From Mycosarcoma maydis (Eukaryota > Basidiomycota > Ustilaginomycetes > Ustilaginales), in assembly GCF_000328475.2 (NCBI RefSeq), contig NC_026492.1, forward strand, positions 248,001-312,000: 64,000 bases of DNA, read 5' to 3'. This document shows, piece after piece, positions 1 through 10,095 of this stretch. Under the pieces are notes generated by a model. The model was not told where the DNA came from and did no database searches. It worked only from the letters and a program-made list of their open reading frames with translations. Made by a program: the position numbers and the translations under genes. Position 1 is the stretch's first letter; every line of letters begins with the position of its first letter.

Positions 1-41
1 ATGCGCCGCCATTGATTACAAAGGAAAGAACAGAGCTTACA

Positions 42-797
42 ATGGCCATCATACAGGAGGCATACATCTCGGAAGAGATCCACGAGCTCAAGGCCCAAGC
101 AAACCGCAAATTTACTGCCAAAGACTACGATGGGGCTCTTTCCATTTATCTTGACATTCTTTCGCAGCTGCCAGCGCGAGAACCGTCTTCAAGCACATCA
201 CAAGAGGTCTCAGACGAAGTTCGAGATGAACAACATATCTCTGTGCCAGAGGACGACGCTGAGGGGGTAAACGAGGTAAACGTGTTGAACGTAGCATCAA
301 CATCATCACCGCCACCATCACCACCATCTCAACCGGCTGATGTCGAAACAGAAGAACACCAACAAATTCGACTCTTCCGGTCCATCATTTATGCCAACAT
401 TGCAGCCACTCATCTACGCCTCGAACAGTACCGTGACGCCGTCAAAGCTTCCAATCAGTCGCTCCTCGATCAGCCCAACTATGTCAAAGCCTTATATCGT
501 CGTGCGCAGGCCAACGAACAAATTGGTGGTTGGTCCAGCCTCTCCTCCGCCCTCGAAGACAGCAAGCTCCTCCTAACTCTCCCCGACTTATCGCAAGCTA
601 CGAAACCTGAAATCATGGACTCAATCAAGCGACTCGAACCAAAAGCACAACAAGCTGCTGAGAAGGAAAAGGACGAGATGATTCAAAAGCTCAAAGGTTT
701 AGGTGACAGCATCCTGGGCAACTTTGGGTTGAGCACCAACAACTTCAAGTTTACTCAACAGCCAGGTGGTGGTTATTCAATGAATTTCGTTCGATAG
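42..797 (+). CDS. TPR-repeat protein, TTC1-like
   Basis: A 251-residue TPR co-chaperone-type protein resembling animal TTC1. TPR-like helices are visible at about residues 17-45 (QANRKFTAKDYDGALSIYL) and 110-165 (IYANIAATHLRLEQY, then YVKALYRRAQANEQIG), separated by an acidic, Ser/Pro-rich insert at about 48-100. The C-terminus (about residue 215 on) carries the TTC1-type ending, GLGDSILGNFGLSTNNFKF followed by GGGYSMNFVR. Family knowledge: TTC1 binds Hsp90/Hsp70 and small GTPases; the cellular role here is inferred. I chose the ATG at 42. The frame stays open to the window edge, so an upstream exon or start is possible. The gene is convergent with the Vms1-like gene, with 150 bp between stop codons. 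Confidence 0.8.
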   Translation: MAIIQEAYISEEIHELKAQANRKFTAKDYDGALSIYLDILSQLPAREPSSSTSQEVSDEVRDEQHISVPEDDAEGVNEVNVLNVASTSSPPPSPPSQPADVETEEHQQIRLFRSIIYANIAATHLRLEQYRDAVKASNQSLLDQPNYVKALYRRAQANEQIGGWSSLSSALEDSKLLLTLPDLSQATKPEIMDSIKRLEPKAQQAAEKEKDEMIQKLKGLGDSILGNFGLSTNNFKFTQQPGGGYSMNFVR

Positions 798-947
798 AGC
801 TCCTCTCTCTGCCTTGTACTCATATCGGTCAGTGATACAGACTCATTCGTGTGACCCTGGATCGCATTCATGTTTAATTTGCAATCGTCTGTAGGGCTTC
901 ACAAAAGTGAGTATGGTGATCTTCAGGTTTGTAAGCTGCCACGTTGA

Positions 948-3560
948 CTACTTGTTCATCAGAGCTTTCATGCGCTCTTCTGCTGCTCTGGCGCGTTTCT
1001 CGCGTTCGATTCGAGCCCGCATCTCCGGAGTCAATCCTTGCTGTTCGTCCCTCTGCTGCAACAGAGCCCTCGGCGCCGTATTGCTGCCTCCGAGACGGTT
1101 GGTGGTGTGATGCGTGCTCTTCTGCTGCTGTTGCTGAGCTGCCGATTCTGCCTGCTCCTCGGCCGATGCAGAGGCGTTGGAGGCGGATTTCTCGGCGGCT
1201 TTGCTGGCACGCTCTCGTGCCTTTTCGCGCATGACCGCTCGTCGGTCCTTCTGCTTTGCCGACTGGCTGTCCTGCATTTCTTCGGTCAGCGCACTGGGGA
1301 CACGGGCTCCACCGGACGACATGCCGCCCCAGTGGAACCAGTCAGCATGCTCGGCCATCATTCGACGGAACACATTGCGCACCTCTTTCGTGCTGCACAG
1401 ATCGTACGCAGCGCGGTGCGGTGGCTCGACCAATGTGTCTTCTGGCTGATCCGCCTCACTAGCTTCGGTAAAGCGCTTTCGCAGTTCGCCTAGTCGCTCA
1501 GCAGCAAGGGTTGGATTGGCACGCTTGTCTTCAAGAAGGTAGCGTAAGACTGTCTCGCTGCCAGCTTCGGCTGCCAGTTGCAGAAGTGTGCCTGGAATCA
1601 GTCTCGAAGCCGGGGCGGATGAACCAGCTTCGTTGGCTTCCTGTTCGAGAAGCCAGTCTGGAAACCGAGCGTCGATGTTGCCGCCGAGCAAATCCTGCTC
1701 GTTCTTGCTGAGGAACGTTATGGCTGCTTCTGATCTGTTTTTGCGGATCATCTCGACCAACCGGTTCCACTTGCTTCGCTCTGTTTGTTCCTCCTCGCTC
1801 AAGCGCACTGGCTTGGCACTCTTCTCGGCCCGACTCTTCTCCAAAGCAGTTGCGCGCTCTCGGGCTTTCTCCTCTCGCCGCCTAGCTTCGGCCTCTTTGC
1901 GGGATTTCTGGTTGATACGTTCGAGCGCCTCTTGCTCCTCAGCTGCGAGTTGTTCCGCAGACTTGTGCTCGACCTTGACCTTGGCAAGCTCGAGGAAGCA
2001 TCGCACCGTCTCGCCGATCGTAGGACGTCTGGTAGGGAAGGGCAAGGATCCAAGTCGGCCATCAGTACGAGCAGCTTCGAGCGGACTGCCTCGACTAGCT
2101 TTTGCACCTTCCCAAGACCAGAGAAGACCTCTCGCGGCGCGTGCTCCCGCTCGGATCCAAATTTTTTCACTGCGGGAGACGAGCTCTCTCCAACCAGGTG
2201 AGTCGAGAAGATCCCGGATGTCGTCCCCGAGTGCAGCCTCGTTGTATCGGCGCAGTTGGGCACCTGCCGACTTGGCAAATCGCCCCGTAGCATCCTGAGC
2301 AGCTTGACCACCACCCTGCTTACGGCGCGTGGTATACCGATGGAAGGCTTTGTGCGCCAATAGAATCAGCGAACGGTCTTCTCTGGGAGCGTTGTTGCCG
2401 CCTCGTTGTTTTCCGCTGTACGTAGTCACATGCGGATTGAGGGCGATGACGGATGCTGCAAAGTGACCACCGCCAAGCAGAAGAACAGTCCACATGCGCA
2501 ATGGTGGGTCAGCAATGGGGTTGCGGCTGATCGTGGACGCTGACATGGTCTCGTCGGAAGACTCGTCGTTGTCGGAACCTGAGCTGAAAGCCGCTTCTTC
2601 GTCGCTGCTGCCGGCGGTCTCCGACTTGACCGCTGTTGACAGACCAGGGATGAAACCTTGACCATCCAGTACGGTCATCATGACAGATTTGGCGGCTTCT
2701 TGAACTTCCTTTGACTTGACACGCTTACCTTTCCACGCCGACTGCTTTGATCCTTTGCGGGTGATACGGCCAGCTTGCATAGAGGTAATACAGGCGGCAT
2801 ACCAGTCGGCGATGGAAGATGTGCCGGACAACGCGGGAGCTGAAGGAGTGCCTGGGTCTGGGAAAGCATTACGGTGAAATCCGAGCTGTGTCTGGTGCAG
2901 CTTGTCTGCGTCGGAAGCAGTACCTTTGGAAACAAACCATAGAAGAGGTGCACGCAACTGCATGGCATCCAGCGTGTTGGAATCATGTGCTTCTGTCGAT
3001 TCTTCTGCATTGTCAGGAGATGGGCGGCTGCCGGCACTGAGCGAAGTGCGAGCCAGAATCTTGGTAACGATATCAGTTTTTACCGCGGAAGACTGTGACT
3101 GGTGAGCGTCTTCGTCCGACTCGAGCTCGCTTGCGCTCTCGACCTCTTCTGAAAGCTTTTCGAAGACTTGTTCGGATACGAGAAGCGAAGCATTCTGTAC
3201 GTTGAGTTGTACGTTGTATCGATGCCAGTCGGAGCGGAAGTGAGCACGCTGCGCTGTGACTGATGCGAACGAGGGACACGAGGGACAAAGGGAGCACGGC
3301 GGTACACGAAGCTGAGAGGGTGTGCGAGGATGGCCGGCATCGTGTGTCTGCAATTCTTGAGGCGCAGGTGATGGCGATTCTGACACAGTTGGAGCCAACA
3401 GCTGGGACGCTTCTGTCTCCTCTATTCTTGATCGGAGTCGGAGGGAGTTGTGAAGTGCTGGGGGAAGATCAAAGGCATAGAGAGGACGTGATAGCGCAGG
3501 ATGCTTTGCAAGGCGTCCATCCTGATGAGTTTGCAGCGGATTTGTGCCTACCTGTGACAT
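948..3560 (-). CDS. vms1: Vms1/ANKZF1-like peptidyl-tRNA hydrolase of ribosome quality control
   Basis: An 870-residue homologue of yeast Vms1 / human ANKZF1, which releases stalled nascent chains from tRNA on 60S subunits and binds Cdc48/p97. Seen in order: a C2H2 zinc finger at about residues 89-113 (CSLCPSC then HFRSDWH), acidic low-complexity segments, a VLRF1 domain at about 355-480 beginning MWTVLLLGGGHFAAS, with the Gln-containing catalytic loop RRKQGGGQ near 412-419, a long charged coiled coil (about 540-600), ankyrin-like repeats (about 660-770), and an Arg/Ala-rich C-terminal helix (REKRARAAEERMKALMNK) resembling the p97-binding VIM motif. The open frame extends to 3638 but begins there with TTG; the first in-frame ATG is at 3560. 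Single exon. It is divergent from SRP14 across a 758-bp repeat-rich spacer. Confidence 0.9.
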   Translation of the reverse strand: MSQVGTNPLQTHQDGRLAKHPALSRPLYAFDLPPALHNSLRLRSRIEETEASQLLAPTVSESPSPAPQELQTHDAGHPRTPSQLRVPPCSLCPSCPSFASVTAQRAHFRSDWHRYNVQLNVQNASLLVSEQVFEKLSEEVESASELESDEDAHQSQSSAVKTDIVTKILARTSLSAGSRPSPDNAEESTEAHDSNTLDAMQLRAPLLWFVSKGTASDADKLHQTQLGFHRNAFPDPGTPSAPALSGTSSIADWYAACITSMQAGRITRKGSKQSAWKGKRVKSKEVQEAAKSVMMTVLDGQGFIPGLSTAVKSETAGSSDEEAAFSSGSDNDESSDETMSASTISRNPIADPPLRMWTVLLLGGGHFAASVIALNPHVTTYSGKQRGGNNAPREDRSLILLAHKAFHRYTTRRKQGGGQAAQDATGRFAKSAGAQLRRYNEAALGDDIRDLLDSPGWRELVSRSEKIWIRAGARAARGLLWSWEGAKASRGSPLEAARTDGRLGSLPFPTRRPTIGETVRCFLELAKVKVEHKSAEQLAAEEQEALERINQKSRKEAEARRREEKARERATALEKSRAEKSAKPVRLSEEEQTERSKWNRLVEMIRKNRSEAAITFLSKNEQDLLGGNIDARFPDWLLEQEANEAGSSAPASRLIPGTLLQLAAEAGSETVLRYLLEDKRANPTLAAERLGELRKRFTEASEADQPEDTLVEPPHRAAYDLCSTKEVRNVFRRMMAEHADWFHWGGMSSGGARVPSALTEEMQDSQSAKQKDRRAVMREKARERASKAAEKSASNASASAEEQAESAAQQQQQKSTHHTTNRLGGSNTAPRALLQQRDEQQGLTPEMRARIEREKRARAAEERMKALMNK

Positions 3561-4318
3561 GCTACACCGTTTCTGACCTGCTGCGTAGGCTGGTCGGCAA
3601 TGTTGAACTGACCAAGGTAGACGATGATGGGTGATCAATGTCTTTGCTGCTCGGCACCACAGCGTGGGAATGGATTGGACAGATATGGTTGCGATCCCTG
3701 TGGTTTAGCAGCAGCAGCTTTTGTGATTGAAATGCTTTGATTGATGACGGTAATCGACCAAGGGACGAATGTCGATGTGCTCGTTGCTGATGAGAATCAT
3801 GATTGTGAATCAAGAATCACGAATGGCTGAGTCAATCACGAATCGTGAATAACGCACACGACTCTGTGACGGCGGTCAGCCAACAACCACAGTCACAAGT
3901 CACGAATCGTGAATGAAATTCGTGGTTGGGCGACGTGCGAATTCTTCTTAACCCTAATCACGAATAACCATGAATGCCCTCAAAGTCGTGAGAGTTGTGA
4001 GTGACGTCCGAGATGCATCAAATCCAATCCGTGAATCACGAATCTCAGATGCACTAATTCACGAATGAAAGAGTCTCCCGATTCGCTGATGGAGGGACCC
4101 GATTTACAAGAGTGTTGGGCCATGTGAGCGAATCGTGAATGCACAACCCCGCGAAAGCGTCGTTCGTCTTTTACAACCTCTTTCCATCTTTCCGACCACC
4201 GCGCTTAGCTTGCTTGTTCTCCGACAGCTCCCTCAGTACCTTTCGAGCTCAAGTACATCGCCCTCATCCACCATCTGTGGCACCTCTTTGGCGCCAGCCA
4301 CGAAACTAACCGTACGCA
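3561..4318. promoter_or_regulatory. Divergent intergenic region with ATTCACG-type repeats
   Basis: The spacer between the divergent Vms1-like and SRP14 genes must hold both promoters. It contains several copies of the ATTCACG/ATTCGTG repeat, for example near 3815-3850 (AATCACGAATCGTGAAT), 3900-3914, 4029-4070 and 4130-4140, plus the related GTGACT/AGTCAC forms. A CT/TC-rich stretch lies at 4160-4275 just before the SRP14 ATG. I see no clear TATA box and no additional coding region. Confidence 0.5.
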
Positions 4319-4982
4319 ATGACGGTGACCAATGAGCAGGTGAGCATTAACCCACAGTCTTGGTCGGCAGCTAGTAACACCTCAATGGTATCAAGACGCT
4401 CTGACCTTGACTATTTCTTCGAGCCTGTTGCAAGATTGCTCACACCTCTCATCCGCTTTATTTTGAATGCAGTTTCTTTCGGAGCTCACCAAGCTGTTCG
4501 AGGAAAGCACGTCAAAGCACTCGGTGTACGTATCCTCGAAGAAAGCACCAGCATCAGCGGCCAAGGACGATGATGTGGACATGACGCCTTCCTCGTCCTG
4601 TGGCCTCACAGATGCGATCCTCTTTCGAGCCACCAACGGAGTTTCAGGAAGCGGCAAGGTCAAGATCAGCACGTTGGTGCCTGCTTCCAAGCTAGCCAGC
4701 TTCCAGGGCGCGTATTTGCCCTTGCTAAGGACTCATTTGTCGAATGGACTCAAGAAACGTGACAAGGCAAGAGAGAGAAAGATGGACAAAGCTCGCGAGC
4801 AGAGCCGCAAAAAGCTGATTGAGACAGTGGACGGCAGGGACAAGATCATCACCAACAAGATGGGCAGCAAACGAGGTGCGGGCCGACGCAAGCGACAACG
4901 TGCGCTCAAGAAGGGGCTCGCACTGCGAAAGGAAAAATCCAAAGAGGCCAAGCGAAAGGTTCAAGCAGCCAAAACAGCCTAG
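4319..4982 (+). CDS. srp14: Signal recognition particle subunit SRP14
   Basis: SRP14, the Alu-domain subunit that with its partner arrests translation elongation during ER targeting. Two exons: 4319-4339 (MTVTNEQ) and 4473-4982; the intron 4340-4472 has GTGAGC...GCAG ends and is in phase 0, giving 176 residues. Family signatures seen are FLSELTKLFEE after the splice, SVYVSSKK, LFRATNG, KVKISTLVPASKLASFQGAY, and the NGLKKRDKARERK start of the basic tail. The last 65 residues are extremely Lys/Arg-rich (RGAGRRKRQRALKKGLALR), longer than the human tail and probably RNA-binding or nucleolar. The reading depends on the intron: the second exon alone lacks a convincing start. TMCO4-like gene follows on the same strand after about 1 kb. 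Confidence 0.9.
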
Positions 4983-6042
4983 ACGGATGAGGCTCCTGCG
5001 ACGTCTGCTAGTCGTTTGTTTTGCGTGGTTGCATCCTCTTCTTCAAGCCGACATTTGTACACTAGACGCACACCGAAATGCACCGTTGACCCCATCTTTA
5101 GTGGTACATGGGTCAATTTGTAACCATGCTGAGTAACGCCTGCCTTTATCGCAGACTGGCTCAGAGGCTGCTGAGACGATTGCTATGGACAGTCTATGCC
5201 GTGGGCTAACAAGCAAGAGCCAAGCGAAATGACTTGAGAATCGAAAAGTACACGGTAGCTTAGCTTCTCGCTGCCAAACACGAGAATCACGAATCGTACA
5301 TCGCAAATTGTGACTCACTGAATCACAAATCAGGCAGCAAAGCAAGTGAATCACACGTCACAGTCACGAGTCCGACTCAAAGACTCACGGCTGCCTCACA
5401 ACCAAGTTATCGACATAACCACGAGCGTGTAATCGTGAACAATTCACGATTGGCAGCTCTGTTGTGAGTGACAAGCGTGCAGTGTTCTGAATGTCAAAGT
5501 GGCTAAAAGTGGCTAGAATCGTCAACATAAAACAAAAGGTATTCACGATTCACATACTCACGACTGTAACTAGTTAACGTTAACTAATTACGAATCAAGA
5601 ACGCCAAAAGCCCCGGCGTTCTCAGCCGACACGGCACACGCACCATGAGTAGCCATGAGTGAATCGTGAATCGTGAATCGTGAATGAGAAGAGAACCCTG
5701 GCTTGATCCGAGCTCCTTGCGGATCCCTTGCTCATTCTCGATTGCTCACCGTGCATGCTTGCTATCTTTCACCATCTTTCTTTCTCTCTCTCTCTCTCTC
5801 TCTCCACACTCGATCCCCCTTACCATCTAATTTCTGCTCTGTTGTCTCATCGATATCTTCATCGGCATTGCCATCGTCGTCTGTTTTCCTTGCTCAGGCA
5901 GCCGTCGTCGCTGCTGCTGCCATCATCTCACATCTCTGGCAGTGCTTCCACTCGACTCACTCACCGCCTCCACATGGTTGCCCACCTCTAAACACGCTTG
6001 ATTCATGGTATATCGATGCACTAGCCCTCTCGATTGACAGCC
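4983..6042. promoter_or_regulatory. Intergenic region with repeats and (TC)n tract upstream of the DUF726 gene
   Basis: Non-coding stretch of about 1.06 kb. Repeats of the ATTCACG/AATCGTG type occur at about 5280-5460, 5540-5565 and 5660-5690, the last being three consecutive AATCGTG units. A pure (TC)n microsatellite lies at 5783-5804 inside a pyrimidine-rich region that is probably the 5' UTR or core promoter of the downstream gene. I see no additional gene. Confidence 0.5.
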
Positions 6043-9000
6043 ATGAGCTTGTCACACAACCCTTCCATCACACGCGCAACCGCGCAGCTGGACGACGACG
6101 ACGAATGGGAGTCTATGCCAGTCGAAACTGCGCACACCTCATCCGCTTCGATACCCGTCAGTGCCTACTCGAACCCACATGATCTTCCCTATGGAGACGA
6201 AGATGAGGACGATTCCGATCCGGACGATCCACGCAGATTCCGTTCGCTGCCCTCCCGTTCCTCGACTCGCAATCTGCCAAATCGCTCCTCCAGCGGAACT
6301 CATCACAAGCGCTCGGCTGCCAGGTCCCAATACCTCACCGGCAACACTGCTTCATCTATCGGAGCATCTGCTTCTCGCTCTCAGAATGCCGCCACAAATG
6401 CAACCGGCAAACACCTCGACATTGACGACGCACGAGGCTACGACTGGCGCTCCAAACCAGCAAGCAGCCAGCACGCCGGCGATGATGATGATTCCGATGG
6501 CGAAAAGGGCTACACACAGCTCAGACTCGACGAGGACGAGGAGGCAGAGCAACTTCACGCTGCAACCCAGTACCTCTTTAAAGATGGCGCTCACCACGAT
6601 CCATACGGCGACACTTCTACCGCCACCCCCCTCAACCAGATGAAGACCACCAAACAGCTCCTTTCCGACGGTCAAAAGATCGCTTATGTTGGCCTCTGCA
6701 GCTTGATAGCTTCCGAAATGGTTCGACAAATGCGCAGAGTACCTGGCAAAAACCTCGAATCTGCAAAGAAAAGCATTGATAGCTGGAGGATCAAGGTCAT
6801 GGCTCGACTCTATCAGCATATGGAGATCGAAAGCTCAGAGCAACGCATGATCGAGTCCTTAGCTGAACACGGTGTTCTGGCTACCGATCTTGCGCCATCT
6901 CTTATCACCACGCAAACCATCGACAATCCCGACTTTGACCCAGAAGCTCTCAAAGAAAGGCAACAAGAGGAGCAGCAACTCCAAGAGCAGCACCAGCGAG
7001 AGCAGAACTCGTCAGAAAATCTGTCATCGAGCCCCACAAATACAACCTCTGCCCAGTCTGAAATTGCCAAGTCTTCCGAATCAGAACCAGGACCAAACAG
7101 TGATGATCAACAGAAGCCATCTGTAGACTACGACGAGGAGGACAAGGGGGAAGAAGATTCTGACGGCGACTTGGGAGCAAGCCGGTCAAGGCTGTCCAGA
7201 TCCCCACCTAAAGACGGAGCCAAATCACATGCAATCAACCCCAAGCATGCTTCGATCGACAATGAAGGCTTCGACATTGGCATGCAGCTTGATGATACTA
7301 CCAAGGTCCAACAGAAGGCCGACGATCCGACAGACACAGCCACTTCTCCATCCGCCTCTCCACATCAGGACTCAGCAGCTCCCCCCATCATCGCAGATCC
7401 CAACACTGCCTCGCAGCTTCTTAATGCTATAGACTCGGTCGGTGGCACGCCAACACTGCCTGACGTGGAAGCAGGGCCGGGTACTGTGACAACAACGCTA
7501 GGCCTCACAAAAGAACCGCAAGCTCTTGAACCGCCACCTGGTGCGCTCGATGGTGTCACCACCAGCATCAGCAGCGCCGATGCTACCATCACACTCGATC
7601 TCCGATGGACCGTGCTCTGCGACCTCTTCCTAGTCCTCACAGCTGATAGCGTCTATGATGCTCGCTCCCGTGTACTACTCGAGCGAGTCGCCTCCTACCT
7701 CGGCCTCACTTGGATGGATGTGACTCAATTCGAGAAGCGGATCACTGACGCCCTTGAGATTGAAGAAGGCGTCGAGAGCCTCAGCGATCAGTCGGCCATC
7801 AAGCAACGCATGCTCATGGCAAGAAAGAAGCGCATGGTCATGATGGGTTTAGCCACTGTAGGAGGCGGTCTCGTCATCGGCCTTTCCGCCGGTCTGCTAG
7901 CACCCGTCATCGGCGCGGGCATGGGTGCTGCGCTGGGTGCTGTCGGCATTGGAGGCACCACCAGCTTCTTGGGCGGCGTTGGAGGCGCTGCCCTCATCAC
8001 ATCCACCGGCACCGTAGGAGGCATGAGCCTGGCGGGCCGAGGCATGAGCCGACGCACTCGCAGCGTAAAGACGTTCGAGTTTAAACCGATCCACAACAAC
8101 AAGCGCGTCAATGCCATCATTTCCGTGCCCGGTTTCATGAGCGGGGCGCAGGACGACGTGAGACTACCTTTCAGCGTCATCGACAGTGTCATGGGCGATG
8201 CTTTCAGCGTCTTGTGGGAGCCCGACATGATGCAAGAGATGGGAAACGCGCTTGGACTCCTTTGGAACGAGACCATTGTACAAGGTGTACAGCAAGCCTT
8301 GGCACTGACCGTAGCCGGTGCCGGTGCCATGCTCACGGCGTTAGCGTGGCCACTGTGGCTCACCAAGTTGGGCTACCTCATCGACAACCCTTGGTCCAAC
8401 GCTTTAGACCGAGCTCAAGCTGCGGGCCTTATTCTCGCAGACACCTTAGCCAAACGCCAGCTCGGCGTGCGTCCGATCACGCTTGTTGGCTACAGTCTGG
8501 GTGCCAGAGTCATCTTTTATGCGCTCGTCGAGCTCAGTAGGGTCAAGGCGTATGGCATCGTACAGAACGTCTACATCATGGGCGCTCCTGTCACCGCCAA
8601 GGACGATACTTGGAAAGAGGCTAGAAGCGTCGTTTCAGGCCGGTTCGTCAGCGCCTTCTCTCGTAGTGACTGGATTCTGGGCTACTTGCATCGCGCAGCT
8701 TCCGGCGGCCTCCGAAGCATTGCTGGCTTGCATCCCGTCGAGAGGGTCCAAGACATTGAGAACGTCGATGTGACACACGTGGTTCCGGGTCATCTCGGCT
8801 ATCGGCCTTTGATGCCGCTCGTGCTCGGCGAGCTCGGTTTCCGAACCACTGCAGATTATTTTGACGAGCCCGAAGATCTCAACGCCATCCCAGAGAGGCA
8901 AGTGGTGCGCGACGAAGCGCCTAGTAATCTCGAACTTAAGCCCGTCTCTACCAGTACGGGCGGCTTTGGCAAGATCTTCCGACGCAAAGGCACAAGCAAC

Positions 9001-10095
9001 ACAAGCAGCCGAAGCGCGACTCCGGCACGATCCAACTCTGCTGCTGGTGCAGCGCCAGCCGCAACTTCAGCATCTGGACATGTGGAATACGATGAGTACG
9101 ACGATGACGACTTGCCGCCCCGGGTTGAGCATGAGCCAAAGCCGGCTCAGCAACCCAGCGCTGCTCAAGTAGAGAAAGCCAAGCAGATGCAAGAGGAAAT
9201 CGTCAAGCAGTCTGTCTCTCGCGTTGAAGCGGTACGAGCGTCGCACGAAGGCTCTGGCCGTGCTGCCACGCCGGAAGCGGATCGACCGAACTCGACGAGC
9301 GCCCACTTTGACACTGAGGCGATCATGCGTGAGCTGCGTGAGTCGGGCATCGAGGTCAAAGAATTGGAAAGTTCACTGCCACCTCTTCCGCTTTCCACTG
9401 AAGCCGCAACGTCTGCAGCGCCTTTGGCCGACGAAGATAGTACGGACGCTCATCAGCGACCAAGTACAACTGGGCCTTCTGCCATCAGTCCTGTTGGTAC
9501 TCTTACAGCGACCGAGATAGGCTATTTGGAGTCGGCACAATCTCTGTCGCGAGCTGATTCGGTGGCGCCGGACGGCGGCATTTCGCTCACATTCGCATCG
9601 TTCGACGATGAGGATATCCGACCCGCCGAAATCGTGACAGAGTCGGCAACAGCAAAGTATGGCTTATCGCCGTCAGTGGCAGAAGAACTCGCAAATCGAT
9701 TCAAGGAGGACGATGCGGGGGGGTTGAGTTTGGCAGAAAGCGGACCTGTGCTGAGGGATGTGGCATGGCCAGGAGCAGAAAATGGGTGGGGAGTTGCACG
9801 TCCGGACACGTCGTACGATGTTTCGATGGGAACCAGGAGTGCGAAGCATTCGCTGCCGACAAGTTCGAGTCTTGGGTTTGCTGAGATACTTTCGCCTAGT
9901 CACGAACGATCACTGGACGCATTGACGCCGCCCAGCGTGGCGGTCGGTAGAGGTTTTGACTTTAGCAAGCGCACTCGGTACAGTGCCAGGCTCGTCACAA
10001 TCGGAACGAAAGCGCGTTTGATCTGGGCTCGGGGTCAAAGCCATTTGCATCGGGCGAGCGCGGCCAGCGACGTCCTGGGGACGGAAGCGGCATGA
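6043..10095 (+). CDS. TMCO4/DUF726-family membrane protein with alpha/beta-hydrolase fold
   Basis: A 1350-residue member of the DUF726 family (human TMCO4, yeast Yfl034w). The N-terminal about 190 residues and the C-terminal about 370 are acidic, Ser/Pro-rich and probably disordered. A helical conserved block follows from about 195 (KQLLSDGQKIAYVGLCSLI) and again at about 515-590. A Gly-rich hydrophobic segment at about 600-665 should insert in membrane (GLVIGLSAGLLAPVIGAGMG). The hydrolase-like domain runs from about 690 (ISVPGFMSG) to 945, with the nucleophile elbow GYSLGAR at 816-822 (Ser818) and HVVPGHLGY near 910 as a likely His region. Substrate unknown. The frame begins at 6034 with TTG; the first ATG is 6043. 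Single exon, strongly longer than yeast or human relatives because of the disordered flanks. Confidence 0.88.
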   Translation: MSLSHNPSITRATAQLDDDDEWESMPVETAHTSSASIPVSAYSNPHDLPYGDEDEDDSDPDDPRRFRSLPSRSSTRNLPNRSSSGTHHKRSAARSQYLTGNTASSIGASASRSQNAATNATGKHLDIDDARGYDWRSKPASSQHAGDDDDSDGEKGYTQLRLDEDEEAEQLHAATQYLFKDGAHHDPYGDTSTATPLNQMKTTKQLLSDGQKIAYVGLCSLIASEMVRQMRRVPGKNLESAKKSIDSWRIKVMARLYQHMEIESSEQRMIESLAEHGVLATDLAPSLITTQTIDNPDFDPEALKERQQEEQQLQEQHQREQNSSENLSSSPTNTTSAQSEIAKSSESEPGPNSDDQQKPSVDYDEEDKGEEDSDGDLGASRSRLSRSPPKDGAKSHAINPKHASIDNEGFDIGMQLDDTTKVQQKADDPTDTATSPSASPHQDSAAPPIIADPNTASQLLNAIDSVGGTPTLPDVEAGPGTVTTTLGLTKEPQALEPPPGALDGVTTSISSADATITLDLRWTVLCDLFLVLTADSVYDARSRVLLERVASYLGLTWMDVTQFEKRITDALEIEEGVESLSDQSAIKQRMLMARKKRMVMMGLATVGGGLVIGLSAGLLAPVIGAGMGAALGAVGIGGTTSFLGGVGGAALITSTGTVGGMSLAGRGMSRRTRSVKTFEFKPIHNNKRVNAIISVPGFMSGAQDDVRLPFSVIDSVMGDAFSVLWEPDMMQEMGNALGLLWNETIVQGVQQALALTVAGAGAMLTALAWPLWLTKLGYLIDNPWSNALDRAQAAGLILADTLAKRQLGVRPITLVGYSLGARVIFYALVELSRVKAYGIVQNVYIMGAPVTAKDDTWKEARSVVSGRFVSAFSRSDWILGYLHRAASGGLRSIAGLHPVERVQDIENVDVTHVVPGHLGYRPLMPLVLGELGFRTTADYFDEPEDLNAIPERQVVRDEAPSNLELKPVSTSTGGFGKIFRRKGTSNTSSRSATPARSNSAAGAAPAATSASGHVEYDEYDDDDLPPRVEHEPKPAQQPSAAQVEKAKQMQEEIVKQSVSRVEAVRASHEGSGRAATPEADRPNSTSAHFDTEAIMRELRESGIEVKELESSLPPLPLSTEAATSAAPLADEDSTDAHQRPSTTGPSAISPVGTLTATEIGYLESAQSLSRADSVAPDGGISLTFASFDDEDIRPAEIVTESATAKYGLSPSVAEELANRFKEDDAGGLSLAESGPVLRDVAWPGAENGWGVARPDTSYDVSMGTRSAKHSLPTSSSLGFAEILSPSHERSLDALTPPSVAVGRGFDFSKRTRYSARLVTIGTKARLIWARGQSHLHRASAASDVLGTEAA

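Noticed and set aside
3561..3638. N-terminal extension of the Vms1-like protein
   Set aside because: It requires a TTG start at 3638; the first ATG is at 3560, and the extension has no family similarity.
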